The notes under the pieces are model-generated. The model saw only the letters and a program-made list of their open reading frames with translations, had not been told where the DNA came from and searched no databases. From Gibbsiella quercinecans (lineage in GTDB: Bacteria; Pseudomonadota; Gammaproteobacteria; Enterobacterales; Enterobacteriaceae), in contig NZ_CP014136.1 of the NCBI RefSeq assembly GCF_002291425.1, positions 5,098,925 to 5,162,924 of the forward strand: a stretch of 64,000 bases of DNA, given 5' to 3'. Made by a program: the position numbers and the translations under genes. Below, piece by piece: positions 53,976 to 64,000 of the stretch. Each line of letters starts with the position of its first letter. Position 1 is the first letter of the stretch.

Positions 53976-55259
53976 ATGAGTACAATTTCCTCCGATTCCG
54001 ACACGCTGGCGGCGTCCAAGCCCGGCAAGTGGAATAAAACCGACACCGTATGGATGTTCGGCCTGTATGCCACGGCAGTGGGGGCGGGCACGCTGTTTCT
54101 GCCGGTCAACGCTGGGTTGAATGGCCCGCTGGTGTTGGTGGTAATGGCGCTGTTCGCGTTCCCGTTGACGTATCTGCCACACCGCGCGCTATGCCGCTTT
54201 GTGCTTTCCGGCTCCAGCCGCGATGGCAACATCCATGACGTGGTGGTCGAGCATTTCGGCGTGCTGGCCGGCAAACTGATCATGGTGCTGTATTTTCTGG
54301 CCTTTTTCCCGATCGTTTTGGTTTACAGCATTTCGATCACCAACGCGCTGGATAACTTCCTGATCCACCAGTTCCATATCACGCCGTTGCCGCGCGTCTG
54401 GCTCAGCCTGGCGGTGATTATCGTGCTGAACCTGGTGTTGCTACGGGGCAAAGATACCATTGTCGCGGCGATGGGCATGCTGGTGTTCCCGCTGTTGATA
54501 TTCCTGATGGGCCTGGCCTTGTACCTGGTGCCGACCTGGCAGACGGCGAATTTCGTTGATGGCCTGGTGAACACCCGTTTTGATAGCCCTGGCCTGTGGC
54601 ACTCTCTGTGGCTGGCGGTGCCGGTGATGGTGTTTTCATTCAGCCATGCGCCGATCATCTCTTCGTTTGCGTCAACGCAGAAAAGCCTGTACGGCGCACG
54701 CGCCGAACGCCGCTGCGCCCGCATCATGCGCTACAGCTACGTGTTGATCTGCGTTACCGTGCTGTTTTTCGTTTTTAGCTGCGTGCTCAGTTTATCCCAC
54801 CAGGAAATGGCGCAGGCGAAAGAACAGAACATCACGGTGCTGACCACCCTGGCGAACAAGTTCTCCAACCCGCTGATTGCCTATCTGGCGCCGCTGATGG
54901 CGATGCTGGCGATGGCGAAATCGTATCTCGGCACGTCGCTGGGGGTCACAGAAGGGGCCACCAGCCTGATTGACGGCCTGACGCGTGCGCTGGGCAAGCC
55001 CTTGAGTTCGCGCGTCACCCATCGGCTTTCCGGCGTGCTGCTGTTCGTGCTGACCTGGGGGGCGACCGTATGGAACCCCAGCGCGCTGCATATTATTGAA
55101 ACCATCAGCGGCCCGTTGATTGCGGTAATTTTGTTTATTTTGCCGATGTATGCCGTGCGCGCAGTGCCTGCCATGCACCGTTACCGGGCGTTGAGCAATA
55201 TCTTCGTGTTGGTGATGGGCGTTATTGCGCTGTCCGCGCTGATTTATGGTTTGATCTGA
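53976..55259 (+). CDS. Amino-acid permease, SdaC/TdcC family
   Basis: Inner-membrane amino-acid:proton symporter of the HAAAP family, 427 aa with about 11 membrane segments (E. coli SdaC 429). WNKTDTVWMFGLYATAVGAG and FLPVNAGL at the N terminus, and VMVFSFSHAPIISSFA in the middle, are characteristic. Serine or threonine is the most likely substrate. It has no operon partner and is convergent with marC. AAGGTAAG lies some distance before the ATG. Confidence 0.85.
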   Translation: MSTISSDSDTLAASKPGKWNKTDTVWMFGLYATAVGAGTLFLPVNAGLNGPLVLVVMALFAFPLTYLPHRALCRFVLSGSSRDGNIHDVVVEHFGVLAGKLIMVLYFLAFFPIVLVYSISITNALDNFLIHQFHITPLPRVWLSLAVIIVLNLVLLRGKDTIVAAMGMLVFPLLIFLMGLALYLVPTWQTANFVDGLVNTRFDSPGLWHSLWLAVPVMVFSFSHAPIISSFASTQKSLYGARAERRCARIMRYSYVLICVTVLFFVFSCVLSLSHQEMAQAKEQNITVLTTLANKFSNPLIAYLAPLMAMLAMAKSYLGTSLGVTEGATSLIDGLTRALGKPLSSRVTHRLSGVLLFVLTWGATVWNPSALHIIETISGPLIAVILFILPMYAVRAVPAMHRYRALSNIFVLVMGVIALSALIYGLI

Positions 55260-55265
55260 TCCCGG

Positions 55266-55294
55266 CGGCGTGCGGGCCACCGCGCGCCGTTTAT
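55266..55294 (+). terminator. Terminator after the amino-acid permease
   Basis: GGCGTGCGG and CCGCGCGCC pair (one G-T) around GCCA, followed by GTTTATT. Confidence 0.6.
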
Positions 55295-55350
55295 TGATTT
55301 CGCCGTGTAAACCGCTGGCTGACGCGAGTGGCCCGCTTGGTTCCGTCAGG

Positions 55351-56031
55351 CTATTGGGGATAGGTGGCAATAATCTCCAAAATGCCGTTGATAACAAACT
55401 GCACCCCCATACACACCAGCAAGAAGCCCATCAGGCGTGAAATCGCCTCAATACCGCTTTGGCCGACCAGCTTCATGATGGCGCCGGAGCTGCTCAGGCA
55501 TGCCCACAGAATCAACGATACCGACAGGAACGTGACCACCGGCGCGACCATCAGCACCCAATGCGCAAACCCCAGGGTGTTTTCTTTGATGCTGGAAGCC
55601 GTGCTGATGATCATCGCGATGGTCCCCGGCCCGGCCGTGCTCGGCATTGCCAGCGGCACAAAGGCGATATTAGCCGAGGTTTTTTTACGCAGTTCGGTAT
55701 TTTTGCTTTCCACCTCCGGCGCTTCATCGGCTTTTTGCTGTGGGAACAGCATGCGGAAACCGATAAACGCCACGATAAGCCCACCGGCGATACGCAGGCC
55801 GGGGATGGAAATGCCAAAGGTTTTCATCACTAATTGCCCGGCATAAAACGCCACTATCATGATGAAAAAGACATAGATTGACGCCATGCGTGACTGCAGT
55901 TGGCGTTCTTCTCGGGTCATATTGCCGGATAACCCCAGCAGCAGCGCCACCGTGGTCAGTGGGTTGGCCAAGGGTAACAACAAGACCAGGCCAAGGCTGA
56001 CGGCCTGGAACAATTGTAAAATGCTCGACAT
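55351..56031 (-). CDS. marC: MarC family inner-membrane protein
   Basis: Six-span membrane protein, 226 aa (E. coli MarC 221), of unknown function. Once linked to multiple antibiotic resistance, it is not now thought to be needed for it. It matches MarC in [54 protein letters not shown] and [18 protein letters not shown] 56031 with GGGAGC upstream is the likely start. The marRAB genes are not next to it here. Confidence 0.92.
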   Translation of the reverse strand: MSSILQLFQAVSLGLVLLLPLANPLTTVALLLGLSGNMTREERQLQSRMASIYVFFIMIVAFYAGQLVMKTFGISIPGLRIAGGLIVAFIGFRMLFPQQKADEAPEVESKNTELRKKTSANIAFVPLAMPSTAGPGTIAMIISTASSIKENTLGFAHWVLMVAPVVTFLSVSLILWACLSSSGAIMKLVGQSGIEAISRLMGFLLVCMGVQFVINGILEIIATYPQ

Positions 56032-56312
56032 CAAAACAGCTCCCTCATGCTAAATCGCACAATACTTAAAGAATGCAGGTTAGCCGTTGTTAAACGGCAG
56101 GCAAAATACTATTTGCCGCCTGCGTTGTTTTTGCCGCTGCCGGCGCTGGCTGGGGCCGTGGTAGCGGGCGGTGAAAATATATTAGCAATGATCATATGAT
56201 TAAATTTGTTTGTTTATTTTTGCTATTTCCCCCCTGATTTTTTCAACCAATCCTATACTAATAAAGAATTATGGCGGTTCTGCATAATCGAAAACTTAAA
56301 AGGAGTTTTACT

Positions 56313-57350
56313 ATGGAAGTGGCAAATGAATTTGCAACAGTAAAAAAAATATCATGGGGGAGCGTGATTGGCGGCGTGATCACCGTACTGGCGGTGTCGC
56401 TGTTGCTGTCAACGTTGGGCACCAGCCTGGGTTTTTCTATGGTTGAGCCAACGTCTGACGATCCGGTTAACGGCGCAGGCACCGCGGTGGTGGTATGGTC
56501 TGCGGTTTCAATTATCATCAGCCTGGCAGCCGGTGCTTTTATCGCTGGCCGTTTGGCGGCGAATGACGGGTTGATCCACGGTTTCCTGGTGTGGGCGACG
56601 GCGCTGATTGTGGCTGCGGTGCTGGGCGGGTTGCTGGTGGGGTCTGCCGTGAAGGCGACCGGCAATGCACTCGGCGCGATTGCATCCACCTCCGGCAGTC
56701 TGCTTTCCGGCGCCGGTTCGGCCATCGGCAAAGGGGCTGCCGGGCTGGCGGATGCCGGCAGCAAAGCCTTTGATCAGTTGGGCATCGACACCACGCTGCA
56801 ACCGCAGCAGGTGCAGGGCGATGTGGTGGCCGCGCTGAAAAAAAGCGGTATCCCTTCGCTGCAGCCGGAATTCATGCAGCAGCAACTGAATGCGGCCAAA
56901 AACGATGTGGCCGATGCGGTGAAGGCGCTGGCGCTTCAGCCGGACAACAGTGACGCGATTATTCAGGATTTGCTGGCCAAGCTGAAAATGCACGGTACCG
57001 CGATTTCACAGGATGTGGATGAGGACGCGGTGAAAAAAGCGCTGGTGGAGAATACCGATATGACCCCGCAGCAGGTGGATCAGACGGTTAAAAACCTGGT
57101 TGAAGCGAAAAACAAAACGGCAGAGATAGTCAATCAGCGTTTAAACGACGCCGATGCGAAAATCAACCAGGCCAAACAGGAATACACCGAACTGAAACAG
57201 AAGGCGCGCGAACAGGCGGCCATTGCTGCTGATGCGTTGGCCCATGCTGCACTGTGGTCGTTCTTTGCCCTGTTGATTGGCGCAGTAATCAGTGCGCTGG
57301 CAGGGCTGTGGGGGGTTAAGACTAACGCCCGCCGCGTAGTAGTAAAATAA
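56313..57350 (+). CDS. Membrane protein with long coiled-coil periplasmic or cytoplasmic part
   Basis: A 345-aa protein with a strong AGGAG before ATG 56313. Four hydrophobic segments are visible: near residues 15-38, 60-80, 88-108 and 312-335. The first three hold glycine- and alanine-rich helices, then a Gly/Ala/Ser-rich stretch (SGSLLSGAGSAIGKGAAGLA). Residues 180-310 are highly charged and heptad-like (LNDADAKINQAKQEYTELK), probably a coiled coil. Related proteins are often labelled only as membrane protein or PhnA-like. No function can be given. Confidence 0.75.
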   Translation: MEVANEFATVKKISWGSVIGGVITVLAVSLLLSTLGTSLGFSMVEPTSDDPVNGAGTAVVVWSAVSIIISLAAGAFIAGRLAANDGLIHGFLVWATALIVAAVLGGLLVGSAVKATGNALGAIASTSGSLLSGAGSAIGKGAAGLADAGSKAFDQLGIDTTLQPQQVQGDVVAALKKSGIPSLQPEFMQQQLNAAKNDVADAVKALALQPDNSDAIIQDLLAKLKMHGTAISQDVDEDAVKKALVENTDMTPQQVDQTVKNLVEAKNKTAEIVNQRLNDADAKINQAKQEYTELKQKAREQAAIAADALAHAALWSFFALLIGAVISALAGLWGVKTNARRVVVK

Positions 57351-57441
57351 CAGCATACCCCGGTCCGTTTGCGCGTCTCGATGAAGGGATGAGAGGCCGG
57401 TTCTTCACAAGGTGAAGTGGCAGCCAGGAAAGACTGGCCAG

Positions 57442-57467
57442 CCCCGGCAACGATGCCGGGGTTTTTC
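57442..57467 (+). terminator. Terminator between the membrane protein gene and thrS
   Basis: CCCCGGC and GCCGGGG pair around AACGAT and are followed by TTTTTC. Confidence 0.85.
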
Positions 57468-57699
57468 TTGTTTCGCTCGGCAGCGGCAAGGCCGTTTATT
57501 TATCCAGAAGAAATTTAGTGATACTATCCATTTAGCCAAATACGGCTGTGAAGGTATGCTTGCCACGCTGTGTACCAAGTTAGAAACCAATCTGGCAATT
57601 GTGGGCGAGATCTGCACTCTAACTGACTAAATCCAAACCCAATTTTCGTACTGCATGTGATCTGTCGTGTGGGTCACCACTGTAGATAAGGAATTTTTA

Positions 57700-59628
57700 A
57701 TGCCTGTTATTACCCTTCCTGATGGAAGTCAACGTCACTACGATCATGCTGTTTCCCCTCTGGATGTTGCCCTTGATATCGGCCCTGGCCTGGCGAAAGC
57801 CTGTATTGCCGGGCGGGTGAACGGTGAGCTGGTTGACGCCGGCGATCTGATTGAATCCGATGCGCAACTGGCGATCATCACCGCCAAAGATCCTGAAGGC
57901 CTGGAAATTCTGCGCCACTCCTGTGCGCACCTGTTGGGCCACGCCATCAAACAACTGTGGCCGGATACCAAAATGGCCATTGGCCCGGTAATCGACAACG
58001 GCTTTTACTATGACGTTGATATCGACCATACCCTGACGCAGGAAGACCTGGATCTGCTGGAAAAGCGGATGCATGAGTTGGCCAATAAAGACTACGACGT
58101 CATCAAGAAAAAGGTCACTTGGCAAGAAGCGCGTGACGCCTTTGTGGCGCGCGGCGAAAGCTACAAAGTGGCGATCCTGGATGAAAATATCAGCCATGAC
58201 GACCACCCGGGCCTGTATCACCACGAAGAATACATTGATATGTGCCGTGGGCCGCACGTGCCGAACATGCGTTTCTGCCACCATTTCAAACTGCAGAAAA
58301 CCTCCGGCGCATACTGGCGTGGCGACAGCAAAAACAAAATGCTGCAGCGTATCTATGGCACGGCCTGGGCAGATAAAAAGCAGCTTAATGCTTACCTGCA
58401 GCGCCTGGAAGAGGCTGCCAAGCGCGATCACCGCAAAATCGGCAAGCAGCTTGACCTGTACCACATGCAGGAAGAAGCGCCGGGCATGGTGTTCTGGCAC
58501 AACGACGGCTGGACAATTTTCCGCGAGCTGGAAGCCTTTGTGCGCATGAAGCTCAAGGAATACCAGTATCAGGAAGTGAAAGGGCCATTTATGATGGACC
58601 GTGTGCTGTGGGAAAAAACCGGCCACTGGGACAACTATAAAGACGCCATGTTCACCACCTCGTCGGAAAACCGCGAGTATTGCATCAAACCGATGAACTG
58701 CCCGGGCCATGTACAGATCTTCAACCAGGGCCTGAAGTCCTACCGCGATCTGCCGCTGCGCATGGGCGAGTTCGGCAGCTGCCACCGCAACGAACCTTCG
58801 GGTTCCCTGCATGGGCTGATGCGTGTACGCGGTTTTACCCAGGATGATGCACATATTTTCTGTACGGAAGACCAGGTGCGCGCTGAAGTCAACGATTGCA
58901 TCAAGATGGTCTATGACATGTACAGCGTCTTTGGCTTTGAAAAGATTGCGGTGAAGTTGTCCACCCGTCCGGAGAAGCGCATCGGTACTGACGAAATGTG
59001 GACCCGCGCGGAAGACGATCTGGCCGCAGCGCTGACTGAAAACGGCATTCCGTTTGAATATCAGCCGGGTGAGGGCGCCTTTTATGGGCCAAAAATTGAA
59101 TTTACTCTGCATGATTGTTTGGATCGCGCCTGGCAATGTGGTACCGTGCAGCTCGATTTCTTCTTACCGGGCCGTTTAGGCGCGTCGTACGTTGGCGAAA
59201 ACAACGATCGCGTGGTGCCGGTAATGATTCACCGTGCTATTTTGGGCTCCATGGAGCGTTTCATCGGTATCCTTACCGAAGAATACGCCGGGTTCTACCC
59301 AACCTGGATTGCCCCGGTACAGGTGGTGGTGATGAATATCACCGACAGCCAATCAGAATACGTCGAGCAATTGACCAAAAAACTGCAAGATGCAGGCATT
59401 CGGGTCAAAGCAGACTTGAGAAATGAGAAGATTGGCTTTAAAATTCGCGAACATACTTTACGTCGGGTGCCATATATGTTGGTCTGCGGTGATAAAGAAG
59501 TCGAAGCAGGCAAAGTTGCCGTTCGTACTCGCCGTGGGAAAGACTTGGGTAGCCAAGACGTAAACGCATTTGTAGACAAGCTGCTGACAGAAATCCGCAG
59601 CCGTAGTCTTCATCAACTGGAGGAATAA
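57700..59628 (+). CDS. thrS: Threonyl-tRNA synthetase
   Basis: Charges tRNA-Thr, 642 aa as in E. coli. Domains in order: TGS (residues 1-62), editing domain with [10 protein letters not shown] and the matching CRGPHVP, class II catalytic core with motif 2 ([21 protein letters not shown]) split around residues 363-383, and a C-terminal anticodon-binding domain. ATG 57700 is used. In E. coli ThrRS represses its own translation by binding the leader; a leader of similar kind may lie at 57640-57690. infC begins 3 bases after the stop. Confidence 0.97.
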   Translation: MPVITLPDGSQRHYDHAVSPLDVALDIGPGLAKACIAGRVNGELVDAGDLIESDAQLAIITAKDPEGLEILRHSCAHLLGHAIKQLWPDTKMAIGPVIDNGFYYDVDIDHTLTQEDLDLLEKRMHELANKDYDVIKKKVTWQEARDAFVARGESYKVAILDENISHDDHPGLYHHEEYIDMCRGPHVPNMRFCHHFKLQKTSGAYWRGDSKNKMLQRIYGTAWADKKQLNAYLQRLEEAAKRDHRKIGKQLDLYHMQEEAPGMVFWHNDGWTIFRELEAFVRMKLKEYQYQEVKGPFMMDRVLWEKTGHWDNYKDAMFTTSSENREYCIKPMNCPGHVQIFNQGLKSYRDLPLRMGEFGSCHRNEPSGSLHGLMRVRGFTQDDAHIFCTEDQVRAEVNDCIKMVYDMYSVFGFEKIAVKLSTRPEKRIGTDEMWTRAEDDLAAALTENGIPFEYQPGEGAFYGPKIEFTLHDCLDRAWQCGTVQLDFFLPGRLGASYVGENNDRVVPVMIHRAILGSMERFIGILTEEYAGFYPTWIAPVQVVVMNITDSQSEYVEQLTKKLQDAGIRVKADLRNEKIGFKIREHTLRRVPYMLVCGDKEVEAGKVAVRTRRGKDLGSQDVNAFVDKLLTEIRSRSLHQLEE

Positions 59629-60183
<555 letters not shown>

Positions 60184-60281
60184 GGCTTCCAAGTAATCAG
60201 GCCCGCGCAACGCTTGCGCTGTGTGGGCTTTATTCGCCTCACTGATTCGTTGTTTAACAATGCGAAGTGGATTTAATTAAA

Positions 60282-60479
60282 ATGCCAAAGATTAAAACTG
60301 TACGTGGTGCAGCCAAGCGCTTCAAAAAAACCGGCAGCGGTGGTTTTAAGCGTAAACATGCTAACCTGCGTCATATTCTGACCAAAAAAGCAACCAAGCG
60401 TAAACGTCACCTGCGTCCGAAAGGCATGGTAGCGCACAGCGATCTGGTATTGGTTATTGCGTGCCTGCCGTACGCATAA
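60282..60479 (+). CDS. rpmI: 50S ribosomal protein L35
   Basis: Ribosomal protein of 65 aa, strongly basic, beginning [16 protein letters not shown] and ending LVIACLPYA. The start has a weak Shine-Dalgarno. In E. coli L20 represses rpmI-rplT by binding the mRNA between infC and rpmI; here that stretch (60184-60281) also folds as AGGCCCGCGC paired with GTGTGGGCTT. Confidence 0.97.
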   Translation: MPKIKTVRGAAKRFKKTGSGGFKRKHANLRHILTKKATKRKRHLRPKGMVAHSDLVLVIACLPYA

Positions 60480-60504
60480 GCCATTTTTTTTGAATCAAGA
60501 ATAA

Positions 60505-60879
<375 letters not shown>

Positions 60880-60888
60880 GTCAGTGGA

Positions 60889-60912
60889 AGAGGGAGCTTG
60901 CTCCCTCTTTTA
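60889..60912 (+). terminator. Terminator after rplT
   Basis: AGAGGGAG and CTCCCTCT pair around CTTG, followed by TTTTAT. It separates the ribosomal genes from pheMST. Confidence 0.85.
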
Positions 60913-60993
60913 TCCTGTATTTTTAACCTATAAACTTCTGTTAGCTGGCGCTTTACCACATAACGTCACGTAACCCAGAAAGGTAATGCAAGC

Positions 60994-61038
60994 ATGAACG
61001 CTGCCATTTTCCGCTTCTTTTTTTACTTTAGCGCCTGA
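60994..61038 (+). CDS. pheM: pheST leader peptide PheM
   Basis: A 14-aa peptide, MNAAIFRFFFYFSA, with five phenylalanines. It differs from the E. coli peptide only at the last residue. Ribosome stalling at its Phe codons when charged tRNA-Phe is low favours the antiterminator and allows pheST expression. AAGGTAA precedes the ATG. Confidence 0.95.
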   Translation: MNAAIFRFFFYFSA

Positions 61039-61084
61039 ATCCAGGGGGCTTGCGCGTAAGAAAAGAAACGGAAAGTAGCGCCTA

Positions 61085-61110
61085 AGCCTCCCTAAGCGGA
61101 GGCTTTTTTG
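61085..61110 (+). terminator. Attenuator of pheST
   Basis: AGCCTCC and GGAGGCT pair around CTAAGC, followed by six T. It ends the leader transcript 70 bases before pheS when charged tRNA-Phe is plentiful. Confidence 0.9.
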
Positions 61111-61157
61111 TTTCTGGCTATCAAATAAATTACTCAATCACTACTTAGCGGCCATAG

Positions 61158-62162
<1,005 letters not shown>

Positions 62163-62177
62163 GGCGGGAATATCACA

Positions 62178-64000
62178 TGAAATTCAGTGAACTTTGGTTG
62201 CGCGAGTGGGTAAACCCGGCCATCAGCAGCGAAGCATTAGCAGAACAAATTACCATGGCCGGCCTGGAAGTGGATGACGTGGAGCCGGTTGCCGGCGCAT
62301 TCAACGGCGTTGTCGTTGGCCAGGTGATGGAGTGCGCGCAGCACCCGAACGCCGATAAGCTGCGGGTGACGAAAGTCAACGTCGGTGGCGATCGCCTGCT
62401 GGATATCGTTTGCGGCGCGCCAAATTGCCGCCAGGGCCTGAAGGTGGCAGTGGCTACGGTCGGCGCAGTACTGCCGGGCGATTTCAAAATCAAACCCGCC
62501 AAGCTGCGCGGCGAGCCGTCTGAAGGGATGCTGTGCTCATTCTCTGAGCTGGGCATTTCCGACGATCATGACGGTATCATCGAATTGCCAGCAGACGCGC
62601 CGGTCGGCAGCAATATTCGTGAATACCTCAAGCTTGACGATGTGGCCATCGATATCAGCGTCACGCCAAACCGCGCCGACTGCCTGGGCATTATCGGCGT
62701 CGCACGTGACGTTGGCGTGCTGAACCAGGTTGCGCTGACCGCGCCAGACATGAGCCCGGTGGCCGCCACCGTCAACGACACGCTGCCTATTCAGGTTGAA
62801 GCGCCGCAGGCGTGCCCGCGTTACCTGGGCCGTGTGGTGAAAGGCATCAACGTCAATGCGCCAACGCCGCTGTGGATGCGCGAGAAACTGCGCCGTTGCG
62901 GTATTCGCTCTATTGACGCGGTGGTGGATGTCACCAACTACGTGTTGCTGGAATTGGGCCAGCCGATGCACGCCTTTGATTTGAACCGTATTGACGGCGG
63001 GATCGTGGTGCGTATGGCGCAGGAAGGCGAAACGCTAACCTTGCTGGATGGCAATGAAGCCAAACTGAATGCCGATACCCTGGTGATCGCCGATCGGCAA
63101 AAAGCGCTGGCCATGGCCGGCATTTTCGGCGGCGAACACTCCGGTGTGAACGCTGAAACGCAAGACGTGCTGCTGGAATGCGCTTTTTTCAATCCATTGG
63201 CTATCACCGGCCGCGCACGCCGCCACGGGCTGCATACCGATGCTTCCCACCGTTATGAACGCGGGGTGGATCCGGCGTTGCAGCACCAGGCTATGGAACG
63301 CGCCACGCGCCTGCTGATCGACATCTGCGGCGGCCAGCCAGGGCCGGTGATTGACGTCACCGCCGAGAGCGAACTGCCAAAACGCGCCACCATCACTCTG
63401 CGCCGTGAGAAGTTGGATCGCCTGATTGGCCATGTGGTGCCTAGCGAGCAGGTGAGCGATATTCTGCGCCGCCTGGGCTGCCAGGTGACAGAGCAGGGGA
63501 ATGACTGGCTGGCGGTTGCGCCAAGCTGGCGCTTCGATATGGAAATCGAAGAAGATTTGGTGGAAGAGGTTGCGCGCGTTTACGGCTATGACAACATTCC
63601 AAACGTGCCAGTACGTGCCGATCTGGTGATGACCCACCATCGTGAAGCGGATCTGGCGATGAAACGCGTCAAAACGCTGCTGGTGGATCGCGGCTTCCAG
63701 GAAGCGATTACCTACAGCTTTGTCGATCCGAAAGTGCAGGCGTTGTTGCACCCGGCTGAAGAAGCGCTGATTCTGCCAAGTCCTATTTCGGTTGATATGT
63801 CGGCGATGCGTTTGTCGTTACTGAGCGGCCTGTTGTCTGCCGTGGTATACAACCAGAACCGCCAGCAAGGCCGTGTGCGCCTGTTCGAAAGCGGCCTGCG
63901 CTTTGTGCCTGATACTACGGCAGATCTGGGTATCCGTCAGGACGTCATGCTGGCTGGCGTGATCGCCGGTTCCACCCACGAAGAACATTGGGATCTGGCG
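62178..64000 (+). CDS. pheT: Phenylalanyl-tRNA synthetase, beta subunit (cut by window end)
   Basis: The first 607 codons of about 795. It starts [17 protein letters not shown]. The tRNA-binding (EMAP-like) domain covers residues 40-150, with [16 protein letters not shown]. The B3/B4 editing domain follows near 210-400 ([30 protein letters not shown]), then the B5 domain. The frame is open to the end of the window, so the gene is incomplete only because of the cut. Confidence 0.96.

Noticed and set aside
57630-57699. Detailed thrS translational operator
   Set aside because: A TCGTGT motif and some pairing are visible, but I could not fold a structure that clearly matches the E. coli operator.

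Overview
The window reads as chromosomal DNA of an enterobacterium of the Yersiniaceae type, most likely Serratia or a close relative. The basis is gene content and order: yebV-rsmF-letB-letA-msrC-proQ-prc-htpX-yebQ-kdgR (25.6-39.4 kb) and thrS-infC-rpmI-rplT-pheM-pheST (57.7-64.0 kb) are arranged as in Escherichia coli. The three-subunit gluconate 2-dehydrogenase and the sitABCD operon fit Serratia. Most genes are GC-rich. I saw no rRNA, tRNA, CRISPR array, prophage or transposase.

Layout. 0-8.7 kb: a NitT/TauT-type ABC transporter, histidine ammonia-lyase, urocanate hydratase, a HisC-like aminotransferase and a GldA/HcxA-like dehydrogenase, all rightward. 8.8-12.7 kb: a sucrose island with a LacI-type regulator, sucrose hydrolase and sucrose permease, carrying two identical operators and a CRP site. 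12.7-20.0 kb: a leftward operon of a second NitT/TauT transporter, a histidinol-dehydrogenase paralogue with an altered metal site, an APH-fold kinase, a zinc alcohol dehydrogenase and an SDR. 20.3-23.9 kb: a LysR regulator divergent from an MHS-type transporter and an M20 amidohydrolase. 24-25 kb: a candidate small RNA and several very small genes. 25-41 kb: conserved core genes, with a cluster of palindromic repeats between rsmF and letB and an odd small-peptide locus between prc and htpX. 41-48 kb: ydjM (with a LexA box), hxpB, yniB, yniA and the Fur-controlled metal transporter sitABCD. 48-57 kb: emtA, gluconate 2-dehydrogenase (with a GntR-type operator), an undescribed Fur-boxed pair of small genes, an amino-acid permease, marC and a large membrane protein. 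57.7 kb to the end: translation genes.

The most interesting system is the split 0-20 kb imidazole-type locus. TGTATATACA-type palindromes, which match the published TGTA-N2-TACA form of HutC operators, lie before the first binding-protein gene, before hutH, and before the second transporter operon 17 kb away. This suggests one HutC-type repressor, encoded outside the window, controls both clusters although the sucrose genes separate them. The locus has the first two steps of histidine breakdown but no hutI or hutG. It adds an aminotransferase, several dehydrogenases, a kinase and a HisD paralogue that has lost several residues of the true enzyme. I infer that it takes up and processes one or more imidazole compounds other than plain histidine, feeding them into histidine or urocanate. 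The substrate cannot be read from the sequence. A second candidate for novelty is the Fur-controlled two-gene operon at 53.28-53.67 kb.
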